This document shows positions 22,256 to 33,700 of a stretch of DNA of 64,000 nucleotides, in pieces. Origin of the DNA: Inonotus obliquus (taxonomy: Eukaryota; Basidiomycota; Agaricomycetes; Hymenochaetales; Hymenochaetaceae); contig JAJHTX010000002.1 in the NCBI GenBank assembly GCA_032164295.1, forward strand, positions 806,001 through 870,000. The letters are read 5' to 3'. A program made the translations under genes and the position numbers. The stretch's first letter is position 1; each line of letters starts with the position of its first letter. The notes below the pieces were generated by a model. That model was given only the letters and a program-made list of their open reading frames with translations, was not told where the DNA came from and ran no database searches.

Positions 22256-23595
22256 ATGTCAGTTCTCCAAGGTGTCACCATTCCTCAGACTCAGGTCGCT
22301 GCCGTCGTACCAAAGATCGGTGGTGACATAGAAATCCGCCAACAACACCCCGTAAAGTCACCAAAGGAACTCAAACCGGGAGAATGTCTCGTCAAGCTCT
22401 CACACACGGGTGTCTGCCACACAGACTTGCACGCCAAACAAGGTGATTGGCCCGTCCCGCCTGTAAGTCCACTCATCGGTGGCCACGAAGGCGTTGGTGA
22501 AATCGTCGCTATCGGCGACAACACCGCGGGCTCCCCCGTCAAGCTCGGCGACAGGGTCGGTATCAAATGGCTCGCAAACTCCTGCTTGGATTGCGAGTTT
22601 TGCCGAAAGGGATCTGAGCCAAGTGAGTTATTATCTCCTCGCTCTTTTCTCTTGGGGTTCAATATTAACCATGTGCTGATTTCATTTCGTTAGATTGCGT
22701 AAATGCTCAATTGAGCGGATACACTGTGGACGGAACCTTCTCCCAATACGTCGTGTCTTTTGTACACCATGTTACTCCTATCCCGGCAAACCTCGACAGC
22801 GCTGGCGCGGCGTCCATCCTCTGTGCAGTGCGTACATCTCCGAAGGATAGATTAGATAAGATTAGATCTGATCCGATGATATCCTTTTGTTCCGTAGGGC
22901 GTTACAGTTTACAAGGCGCTCAAGAACAGTAACACCAAGGTTGGCGATTACGTTGTTATCCCCGGTGCCGGTGGAGGACTTGGTCACTTGGGTCAGTCCG
23001 TTTTTAGTTCTTTCGAAATCGTCCGCGGCTGAACGGGTTTCTTCTTTCAGCGGTTCAGTATGCCCGCGCAATGGGACTCCGAGTGATCGCTATTGATACC
23101 GGTGCTGAAAAAGAGGCGCTCGTCAAACAACTTGGCGCGGAATCTTGGATTGACTACAAGAAAACCAAGAATCTCGTAGCAGACGTTATTGCCGCGGCTG
23201 GCGGTGTCGGCGCACACGCTTCCATCGTCGTCGCGAATACCTCAAAGGCGTACGAACAGGCCGTGGACTACCTAAGGCCAACAGGTACCCTAGTCCTTGT
23301 CGGACTCCCAAACGCGCCTCTCGGTGCAAACGTGTTCTGGACTGTGTTCAAGTCGATTAAAATTGTGGGAAGCTACGTCGGGACTAGGCAGGATGCTATT
23401 GAGGCTCTTGAAATTGCTGATGCTGGTAAGGTAAAGGTTGAGTTTGCCCTAAAGGACCTTTCGGATCTTAAGGAGTACGTTCTTTCTCCGTTCTGTTTGT
23501 GTTGGAACGCGGTGGACTGATTGAATTGGTTTAGTGTCTTTGAGGGCTTGGAAGCGGGTATTGTACCTGGACGCGTTGTCCTCAAGGTCGACTAA
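22256..23595 (+). CDS. Zinc-dependent alcohol dehydrogenase (MDR superfamily, yeast ADH1 class)
   Basis: It interconverts alcohols and aldehydes with NAD, most likely ethanol and acetaldehyde. Five exons (22256-22622, 22694-22827, 22898-22991, 23051-23474, 23535-23595) encode 359 residues, the normal ADH1-class length. Catalytic zinc ligands are in GVCHTDLHAKQGDWP and GHEGVGE. The structural zinc cysteines are in CLDCEFCRKGSEPNC, the last Cys being restored by intron 1 splicing. The coenzyme loop is GAGGGLGH, and the acidic residue after it (IAIDTGAEK) suggests NAD rather than NADP. The start at 22256 (MSVLQGV) follows a TATA box. An in-frame ATG at 22097 would add 53 residues resembling a mitochondrial presequence (SRNFSSTPPRA). 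Confidence 0.95.
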
Positions 23596-25040
23596 AGTGC
23601 TCCATGAGACAAGAGACACTGTGTCCCCCTTTTCCCACCCCCTCTCCCTTTCCTTCGCTCATGCGATATCCCACAGACAAGTTGGAAAGAAAAAGAGCTA
23701 GAAGTCAAAACAGGAAAAAACTTACGCTGGTGTATTTTTATTTTGATGAGCCCAAGTATGTGTAGGGAGATGTAGTATAATCGATTGTAGATAGCTGTTA
23801 GTAGTTGATAGTTGATAGTGGGTGTATTTCAAAAATGAATGGGACAATCTACAGTATTTTTCAAATTTCTTTTGCCTTTCGGCGTTTCCGTTGGAGCAAG
23901 TTGGGAACACCGAAGATACGAAGATACGATACGGTTGCGGCCGTTGAAGTGATTTCGGAGGTCAATATGAGCTATCGCCTACTACACTACATTTATAGCA
24001 CAAAGCGGCGGCTGTCAATGCCGATGCCGATGCTTTTAGTCGGTAGTTGGTCGGCTGAGTCGGCAAAGAATTTGATTTAAGGACCAGGCTAAATGTTACG
24101 TGAGGTGCCGTGTGCCTTATGCCTTATGCCGTGTGCCGTGTGCCGTGAATCGTGTGCCGTGTGCCGTGTGCTGTGTGCCATGTGGTAGAATCGACGAAGA
24201 CGACGACGAAGTGTGGAAAACCCTATACTTACTCCGAGTCAATTTCCCATGTTCTCGCGGGTGGATTAATTTCAGTCAGTTAGAGAGGAAAAGGAAAGAT
24301 CGGGGTTGTATATACAGTACCGGTAAAGAAGGAAAAGAGGTGCTGGGTGATTTATATGTTTATGTTTTATCCAGTGCTAACTGAACGACATATCAATATT
24401 GTAGAATTGACGAGTTGTCCGAGTGAGTCCGGTTCCGAAGTATACGCACAGTTGCTACCTGGGAATATGTTGTGTTTGCGGCGGATGCGAGAATAAATAT
24501 AATAACCGGTATTTTATTCTTAACTGCGGAAACTCATACTCTCACTCTTTTACAATCCCTCGTTCGTTTTTCTCTCCTTCATCTCTCGAGTACGAGAGAC
24601 AAGTACGCGACAGACGCCGAGCCAACGCCCAGCGCGTCGTTTACTCCGAAGGTACGGTCTGTGTGGACGCTCTTTAGTGACGATCCCGTGCAGCCCTGGT
24701 TCATTCAAGGCTCCAGTGGCCAGTACGGCACCGTCTATTTCTGGGCGGGGAGTAGCTGTTCGGAGATTAAGGCCGTTCTCTCTGCTGCGGCTGCCCGTGT
24801 TTCGTCCTATATCTACTTCCCTTATCGAACTGCGAACACTCTGAGACTCCTTTCGCACTGGACTTGTTCTGACCGACTGTTGCGAAAGATTTAGGTCTTG
24901 CCTGTGTCTTTCCCTGCCTTCTCCGTCTTTATCCGTCAAGCTTGAAACTATTAATATTAACTTTACTACGACTTGTCGCTGCTCCATTCTGCGCGACAAC
25001 GACAAAGCTCTAACGGTCAACGAGTCGGGGGAAAGTTGCC
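23596..25040. other. Interval between alcohol dehydrogenase and ferric reductase
   Basis: No gene is supported. It holds the 3' region of the dehydrogenase, a heptamer-type tandem repeat at 24105-24185, and from about 24540 a pyrimidine-rich stretch upstream of the reductase start. Confidence 0.5.
24105..24185 (+). repeat. Minisatellite of GTGCCGT-type units
   Basis: About eleven imperfect copies of a 5-7 bp unit (GTGCCGT, GCCTTAT, GTGCTGT, GTGCCAT) follow each other. Phase slips and point changes are common. Confidence 0.9.
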
Positions 25041-28000
25041 ATGGCGGTCAAGTCTATACTGCCTAAACGTGCTCTAACTCTCGCTACCCTCACCCTATCC
25101 ACGCTACCCGGAACCGTATCTGCCGCTGCCGCTTCCGCTTCCTCAGCCCAGCCCGCAGATCCGACTGCACCTAGCTATACCGACGACATAACATGGCTCA
25201 CCGGCTACCTCACAATCCACTCTCTCTCCGTCAACAGTTACGCATACATGTTCCTCTTCTGGATATTCATCGCCCTCGTATTCTTCGCGCTTTCCTGGGC
25301 CACCTGGACCGACGTACGTATCACCTCACTAGGTGCGCGATGGCAGAAGTGGGCTTTGAGGAGAAGGACGTGGAGGAAGAAACATACGTTGAAGAAGGTC
25401 GAGGAGGAGGCGAGGAAGAAAGGCGTTCCAGTTTCGGCTGTACATCGTCAACCGAGGTCGCTCCCGAGCAATGCACAAATTCTAACTGCGATGATGTTGG
25501 TTATTATTGTCCTCATTATATGCTTCGTCGGACCGGACTATATTAATCCTGATCTCAACTTTTTCGACTTTGAGTTCTCGGGATCCACATCGTCTTCTTC
25601 ATCATCTTCTTCGTCAGGGACGACCAAACGAGCGAAGCTGACGGCTCCGATTGATGATCAGACTATGAACATTTATATCCCTCATTACAACATCCAAAAA
25701 TCTTGGTGGTCATCCGCGGCGCGTACAGGCGGCGTTGCCTTTGCGCTCTTCCCCCTCGTAGTCATTCTTGCGCTCAAAGCCCCGCCTTTCGCGATCTTCG
25801 GTATCCCTGGTCTTGTTCAATTCGGACATGACAAGACGATACGTCTACACCGATATGTTGGAAGATTGGTTTACTTCGTTACGGTGCTTCATGCCCTGTT
25901 TTGGGTCGTTCAGGCTTTGAAGGATAAGAGGGAGTTGACTGGTAGGTTGGTCTTTGCGTATGTGTGGGAGTATCAAAAGTTTCGATTTGCGTGGGTGGTG
26001 AGTATCAGATAGATACTGAAATAGCGATCTTAACTGTTAATATATCTCTAGGCCTTCCTCTCGATGACGATCTTGATGATATTCACGCTCGACTGTATCC
26101 GCACTCGGCACTATGAGCTCTTCTACATCGTACACATCATATTCACACCCATGACCATCATTTTCTCCGCTTTGCATCATCCACAGCGGGGACTTTGGGG
26201 ATGGTGCGCTGCTGCGCTAGCTCTCTGGGTAGGCGAACGAATTTGGCGCGCGTTCGCGTGGGTATATGTGAATGGAATATTTGGGATCAAGAAGGGGACG
26301 AACCTGAGGAAGAATGGAAATTCCAGACCGGGGCCGGGACCGGGTAGTATCAGTCCGTATACGTACGACCTTCATCCTGGAGAGAAGGAAGCGATATTGG
26401 GTTCTGGAGTTGGACATCGTCCCATGGCGCCTTCGAGAGGAAGTACTGCGACGCTTATTAGTTCTGCCAACCCGCTGAAAGAGAATTTCGACGGGAAGGC
26501 AGAGTTATTTGAGATGAGCACTTTGCGGTCTCCTATCCCTAGCGGACCTCCGTCGACCTATGCCGCTTCCAAGGAGAGTCTTGCATATGGGGATACTCAT
26601 GATGACGAGCCGACTCCTACACCTGGAGAATTGATTGAACTTGCGCGCGTACAAACAGGGAATAGCATCTCGGGCGGAAATGTACGCGGAGTACCATTAC
26701 AGATCCAAACTGCAGCAGCACCGGCTCCGGCATATCTACCTGCCGCGTATCCTCGTTTCGTTCCAGCACAGTCTCCAGGTGCAGGTCCGGGACCTCGTTC
26801 TTCTATGAGCGCACGACATCAGTCCCAACCTCACCCCACGCGCCATCGTGCAACGCAGTTCGCGTACGCACCCCCACCAGGGTACGCACTAGCGACACTC
26901 CTCCCAGGACGTACAATCCGCCTAAGACTCGTAACACCAGGTTACCAAACTTGGGCACCAGGCCAACATTTCCTCGTAAACATCCCCTCCATCTCACGCT
27001 TCACCACTCACCCATTCTCTGTTGCCTCCGTGTGTGATGAGCAAGCTGCGCTGTATGCCGATCCTGATTCACCTGAGGGGAGGAAATTCGTTCAGGCCGA
27101 GGCGGGACGTGAACTTGTATTGCTTGTGAGAGCGAAGAAAGGATGGACGAAACGTCTTTGGGACCTTGTATCGTCCTTACAGTCACAAGGACGTACTTCT
27201 CCGCCGGGTGAAACTATTCCGGAGGGATACCCTCCTCCACCACAGGGTCTACCCGGTGTCATCCTCCGCACCCTCGTCGACGGGCCCTTCGGCACCGCCG
27301 GACGAACACGATGGGGAAAGTACTCAAGCGTACTCATCGTTGCAGGCGGTTCGGGAGTGAGTTTTGGTCTGAGCGTTTTAGAGTATGTGTGTCTTTGTAT
27401 TGCAGGGAGGGATGGACGCTTCCTTGGTGGTTATCCTGGTGGATGGGGCGTTGGTCCGAAGGGAGCATGGATGACGCAACGAGTGAGGTTCGTTTGGCTT
27501 GTAAGGGAGTACGCACATATACAAGTAAGCCTTGTTCCTCTGCTTCTTATTGAGTAGCGGTCGGGACTGACAAGTTGGATAGTGGGTTGTGAGTTCTCTA
27601 CGACGATGTCTCCAGATCGTACCCACCGACGCACTCGAGCTCAACATCTTCGTAACGAACCATCGACCAGCACCGGAACTCGGTATCTCACCAGGTGGTG
27701 CTCTACATAGCGCCGTTACTGACAACGCGGACGACACAACAGAAGACGGACACCTCAGACCTCCCGCTCCCCGTTTCTTCACTGGCACCGGAGGAGTGAC
27801 AGGAGTAGGGGTAGGGGTAGGAGTAGGAGGAAATAACAAAGCTTCTCCCCCTAATCACATCTCACCTTCCTCCTCCGAAGACACCCTCACACCCGATACA
27901 TCCGTCGACAGTATCGTCGATTCCTACTTCTCAGGCCCAGGAACCTCCGGACTCGAATCTCACGCTACGACGAGTGAACTAGGACACGAAACACACGTTC

Positions 28001-29252
28001 TGGATTATACGAATTTCGACGGAGACGATGATACGCCTATGCCGGGTGAGAATCGGTTGTCGAGGAGGATTATTAAGGAGAGTAGGGTGAGGAGGGAGGT
28101 GTCTAGGAAGAGGGAGAGTGTTGTGCGTGCGAAGAGGGAGCTTGAGGGGAGGGTTGTTGCTACTAAGAGGGTTTCGGGGATGGGGATGGGGATGGGTAGG
28201 TATAGTCATGGTGCTGGTGTCGGACATGCGAGGAGCCCGACGGCGGAGAGTATTGGTGATGGATTTGGGTTTGGGTTTGGTGGACCGGTGACTCGGACGG
28301 TGAGAGATCGGTCGAATCGTTCTTCGACTGCATCGACTGCTCCGTTACTCTCTTTCTCTTCTGGCCTACAACAAATCTTGGACTCTAGGCCTCCGGGTCC
28401 GGGTCCTTCATCGGCATCCTCCTTTGGATTTGGCTCTGGCGAGAGAGAGAATGAGGTATCTTCCGGTTCATCTGGTCCATCTGCCTATCCCGGGCCAAAT
28501 CCTAATCCTGGAAGGTTCTCACTGGGCTCGAGTTCGAGTTCAGCTGTTAAATCACCTTCCACGTCTACATCTATATCGACGTCCACACTTCAACCTCCCG
28601 TTGTGCGATGGGCCTCAACATCCTTTCTCGACTCTCCTAATACTTCTAACTCACCGACACCAAATCCTCGAACCATTTCCCCTACACCCGCAAACGCAAA
28701 CACAAACACAAGCGCAACCTCCCGGCCAAATCTCCCAAATCTCCCAGTGCCAGTACCACAGCCACTAACACTAACACTCTCCCCTCAAGAAATCCACGAC
28801 CTCCAAATCGTCTCGGAATGGGCTAGACCCGGGAAACCGAAGTTGGGAAGGATATTGAGTGAGGAAGTTGAGCGCTCGAGGGGGAGGGTTGGTGTTGCTT
28901 GTACGTTTTTTCTCAGTTTTTTTCTCTGATTTCGATTTCGATTTTTTCTGACTTTACACATCATACATCATACATATACTCCACACATCAACCATCACGC
29001 ACCTTCGTCTGCTTCTTCGCCTGCTTCTTAACTCTCGACTCTCAATTCTCAACTCTCGACATCTCGACATCTCAACTCTCGACTCACGAATCCCGATACA
29101 CATCAACGAACACTACACGACCAGGCTGCGGCCCCACATCCTTAAACGCCCTCATGCGGAAACACATCACGGAGCAAATCGATCCGGGACGAATAGCGCG
29201 TGGTGATATGCGTGGATCGATCGATTTCGTCGCTGAGGATTTCGAATATTGA
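25041..29252 (+). CDS. Ferric reductase-like transmembrane oxidoreductase with long disordered inserts
   Basis: Predicted membrane flavocytochrome moving electrons from NAD(P)H through FAD and two hemes to metal outside. Four exons (25041-25997, 26052-27524, 27583-28900, 29125-29252) give 1,291 residues, against roughly 550-800 for usual FRE proteins. A signal-like N-terminus precedes several helices. Two HX13H heme pairs are seen: LHRYVGRLVYFVTVLHALFW and VHIIFTPMTIIFSALHHP. The FAD motif is HPFSVASV at about residue 637 and the nucleotide-binding loop VAGGSGVSFG lies at about 749. Two low-complexity insertions stand out: about 170 residues between the heme region and the FAD domain, and about 380 residues within the NAD(P)H domain. 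The expected terminal VACCGPTSLN is restored only by the last splice, which removes a 224-nt intron. Confidence 0.9.
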
Positions 29253-30775
29253 TTATTGAGTATTGGATAATCGATTCTCCCCGCGCCCGCGACGACGACG
29301 ACGAGTCTTCATGGACTCACTCTATCTCCTTGACGCCAATCAAATCAAGTTCTATTCACACACCCCACCGCATTCTATTCTATTCTATCCAACAAACGTT
29401 TGTTCACTCGCTCGTCGGTAAACGAAACCAAGTATCAGAAACGACAGGAATCACATATGGACATACGGACAAGGAACAAGGAATCAAACGGACAATGGAC
29501 AAGGGGTATTGGACAAACAGACTATAGAGAACTCGGACAAGTCCAGTCGCAATCAAATACATGTGTCATGTGTATTCTGTTTCTATGGACATACATAGGA
29601 CTTCATTTCACACTTAGGCCCAGCTTCGTACTACACCAAACGATTCTCTTCATCATATCATATAACTCGTAGCATTCATCTTCATCTTCAATCATCTTCA
29701 AACATTCATTCGTTTTCGTTTTCGTTTCGTTTTCTTGCAATAGCCTTGAAATATACCCTCATGCATCACGAAATCTCGTTTCATCCATTCACGTTCATTC
29801 ATTCGTCTCTTTCTTCCGTGCCCGTGGAACTCAAGCATCCCAATAACTCTACTCACTCCCCCTCAACCATAAAGAATCGCCAGTCGAGCAAATAGTCGAT
29901 CAATCAATGCAATGTAATCTCCCTAAATCTTTTTTCATAGGGAATCTTTCTACATCTTTCTACTTCTTCTTCTACTACTACTTTCTACCGCCTAGCAAAT
30001 GATGTACTTCTAATAAACTATCCAACTATCCCGGATGATCATTGATTTTCTTCGTCATGTCCACAAATAGAGAACCGAGTCAAATCAAATCAAATCGGAT
30101 AGAAGAGAGAAGAGAGAAAAGAAACGAAACTTGAAAATGGTATTTGTCCGACCTGATATAACCATGCACCGTGTACCATGCACAAAGCGAGCGATAGTAG
30201 AGTAAAGAAAAACCAACTTAGAAGAATAGAAAAATAGAAAAAGAGAGAGAGAGGAAAAGGAAACAAGCTCAGGAGGCAGGAGGCGGGAGGCAGGAGGCGG
30301 GAGGGAAGATAGTTCGGGATAGAAGGATAGAGGAGGAAGATATAAGAGGGAAAAAGGAGCGCGTCGTGTCTACAAATAGGCTGGATGATTACAGATCGTT
30401 CGAAAAGTGCTTGACTAGACTGACTGACTGGACTAACTAATTGACTAATAGACTGATTGACTGATGCTGTATATGCTAAAGGAGAGAAAAAAAAGGGAAC
30501 GTTCGACGATGGTCTATGAATGAATAGCTAGGCTATGAGTGAGTTGAGACCTGCGCAACGAAAGTCCATAGATAACGACATGCGACACGCGACACGCGCT
30601 TGGACCGGATGATTCCACAATGACGTTCCGAAACTCGGTGCATGTATGCGGGATGAAGTCACTGAGAAGGAGAGTGAAAGAAGGGAAAGAGCGCATGGAA
30701 TTATAGATGTCAGAGTTCGGTAGCGTTGAAAGGACGAATTCGCGGAAGTCATGAGGGTTGGTGGTGTAGGAGTGC
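29253..30775. other. Convergent interval between ferric reductase and AGS1
   Basis: About 1.5 kb with no gene. It contains many short simple repeats: tattctattctattc near 29374, cgttttcgttttcgtttcg near 29710, the purine tandem repeat at 30271-30305 and degenerate GACT units at 30412-30466. Both 3' untranslated regions should lie here. Confidence 0.5.
30271..30305 (+). repeat. Purine-rich tandem repeat
   Basis: Two copies of a 17 bp unit (aggaggcaggaggcggg) sit in a longer A/G-only tract. Confidence 0.9.
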
Positions 30776-33700
30776 TTATGGTCTCGAAAGCTGCTCCTTG
30801 CGGTAGAACCAGAAGTATCCGACAACAATAATGAGCTGACATATAAGCGCAATCCAAAACGCCGGCTTTCCAAGCGGACTGTTCGCAATACCATCATCCA
30901 AGCTCCAAGTTCCAACATCAGGGAAAACGTTCCCAGGTCCAATCCTATTCGGTGCCGATGCACGAGCGACCATGACGCAAATAGCTCCGATGATCTGGGC
31001 AAACGCCAGTGTCGCACAGACATGCAGACGTGAGAGTGTCTGGAGGAGAATCATTCCCAGACCGACACCCTGAACCGCATCGAGGACTCCCAGCCAGAGC
31101 CATAACGAAATACCGAGATACGGACCGGCTCTCCCTGCCCATGGAAGGTAGTAGGCAATTGACGAAGTACCCCACAGCATCTGCGCCCATCTCGGTGCAC
31201 CCAGACCAACAGCAAACACAGGCAGAAGCCAGGTATGCGTCTTACTGAAGTACGTTAATACCCACATAAGGATACCCCACACGAAAATGAAGAAGACAAC
31301 GATGAGTACGAGAGTGACCCATTTCGGCACCGGGACATTCCACAGGAAAGACCAATTACGGCCATACGGTCCACTCAGCCAATAATCGCGTAGAATTTCC
31401 GATGCAAGGAACCATAAGACGAGCTTGCGGCGGAAGAGAGTCTTGAGGAAATTAGGAACCTTCGGAGGGACCTGTCGATAATACTCGGGAAGGCCATAGA
31501 GGAGAAGATACGCCGCAGCCAAGCTCAAAGCAGCCATAGGCCACAGAATGAGTACGACCCACCACGGAGGAGCGGATGACTTTTGACCATTGAGTTCTTG
31601 GCCCCAATACCACAGGGCGGCTACCCATATCTGTTGAGATCCTTGCACGATACAGGCGCGCAACATCCAGACTTCTGTCGCCGCTCCTGCTTCTTCACCA
31701 AAGTTCAAACCGAAGAAGGCAAACGCTGCCGCTGAAGCCACTGCATACGACCAAGTTGCGGCACTCTGCAACGCATAGTCGGCTCTATCAAATATCGAAG
31801 ACACCGCAGGTAAACCGATAAGGAAGAACGCGATGGCGAAGAAGATCCATGGTGCTGATAGGACGTAAATAGCGGGCTTCAGACGGAATAGTGTATACCA
31901 CACAGCCGAAGAAGCGAGGAAAATGGCACCCAGGACATACAATTGGAGATTGGTTTGATAGTTCTGACCGGACAAGAGCGTAATCTGGAAACTCGTCGCG
32001 CTCAACATCTGTCCAGCAGCGATAACCAAAGTGTAGAGAGGCCAGCCTCCAACCGTACGTGATAAAGCGATCTGTAGTCGTGTCATCACGACAACCTCGC
32101 CTTTCTCGTTAGGTAATTGTCCAGTATACTCTTCCATGTTGAAGCCGTTGTTATAGTGCGCTGAGCTGGGTGCAACAGAGAACTCGCTTGGAGAGTGTGG
32201 GCGCGTCGCTGGGTCGTACATCGAGTCCGTTCCCCAAACCGACTCCCGTGCTGATGACCTTATACTCGCGGCACTTGAAAGCTTCTCCTTCCTTACGTTC
32301 TTGAAGAAAGCTTCCTCACTCTTCTGCAGATAACGCTCAATCGACAGGTCCCCTCTTGAATTATCGGAAGACAGGTTCTGAAGTTTCTGAATGAACTCGT
32401 TGACGACCTCCCCGTTCTCATCCGTAAACTGTAAAGATTGGCGTAAGCAAGCACAACTCAGTCTCAGAAAAATCAAACAAAACCTACGGAAGCAATGGCC
32501 TTATTCAGCGGTGAGTTAGCTTTCTCTTCGACAATGGAAGCGATAGAGTCACGCGAGGAGTTGCGTGAGTGTTCACCGAATGGTCTCCTCGGAGCAGCTC
32601 CTTCATCCAAGAAGGGATCTGGTGCATGGCGGTGATCCTTAGCGATTTGCTTGTTCGCTCTAGCCAAGAAGTTATCGTAGCCACCCTCCGACGGTGTCCC
32701 ACCATCGATAGTACTTGGAGCACGCGAGCGAGCAGCTGAGAAGTAGTCCTCACTCTCTGCATCTTCTGATACACGCCGACCATGATCGTCGAATCTCGGT
32801 GGCGCAAGCGTTGACTGACTCCACTGTCCAGGAGAGCTCAACGCCGCCGGCGAATTGGGCACGTTAGATAACCGTGCACTCTCCATCATGCTTCGAGTGT
32901 CCCATTGGGGTGCAGTCGGTTCATTCTGTTGCACAGGGTCCCAATCTTCATGATCCAGATGGGCTACTAGAGGTGTATGCGATGTTTGACCATCCGATTG
33001 CCTCCAAGCGTTGCGACCAGCAATTTGCCTGCTCGTATTAATGCTGCGCTTATGGAAATCCTCCATGCGTTGGCGCCACTCAACAACAGGGAAGCGCTGG
33101 ACTGCCGAACGAGCACGCAAGAGCGCACGTTCTTCCTCTGTTGACTTGAGCGCCATCTTAATCGTCTTCGATAGCTGTGATTGCATGTGCGCTGTCGAAG
33201 TTGACTCGACCGGGAACCACTATTTAAAAAACTCTCATGAGGAGCATGGTTGATTTATCAAACTGGGATACGTACCCAACCAGGCATGAGTCCAAGACCA
33301 CCGAGGCGAGATCCAACACCGAGTGCACCTTTACGACCGAACTCGACAGCAACAAGACCGAAAGGTTCATCACGAGATGGTATGAGAGCGAAATCAGCAC
33401 CGCTAAAGAGATATGGCGGCAATGCAGTAAACTCCGGCTTCGAGTACACGCGATCCGGGTGCAACTCCATCAAACGTGCAAGTTTCTCAGCAGCAAAGCG
33501 TCCATAAAGATCAATAACAGGACCGACACAAATAAGCTGGATGGAAGGTCGTTTCTCCATCCTGGGGGAAAGAACTGTAAGACTGGTAGGTGACACATGC
33601 TCAGTGTAAAAACTTACATTACAGGCATAACATCCGCGATAAGATCAACACCCTTCTGCTTCGACCACCGACCAACGAACACAAAAAGATCTGCCTTCGG

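Noticed and set aside
27589..28929. A separate Ser/Pro-rich gene starting after the ferric reductase
   Set aside because: The frame is a direct continuation of the reductase through a short intron at 27525-27582 and ends in the terminal VACCGP motif of the same enzyme.
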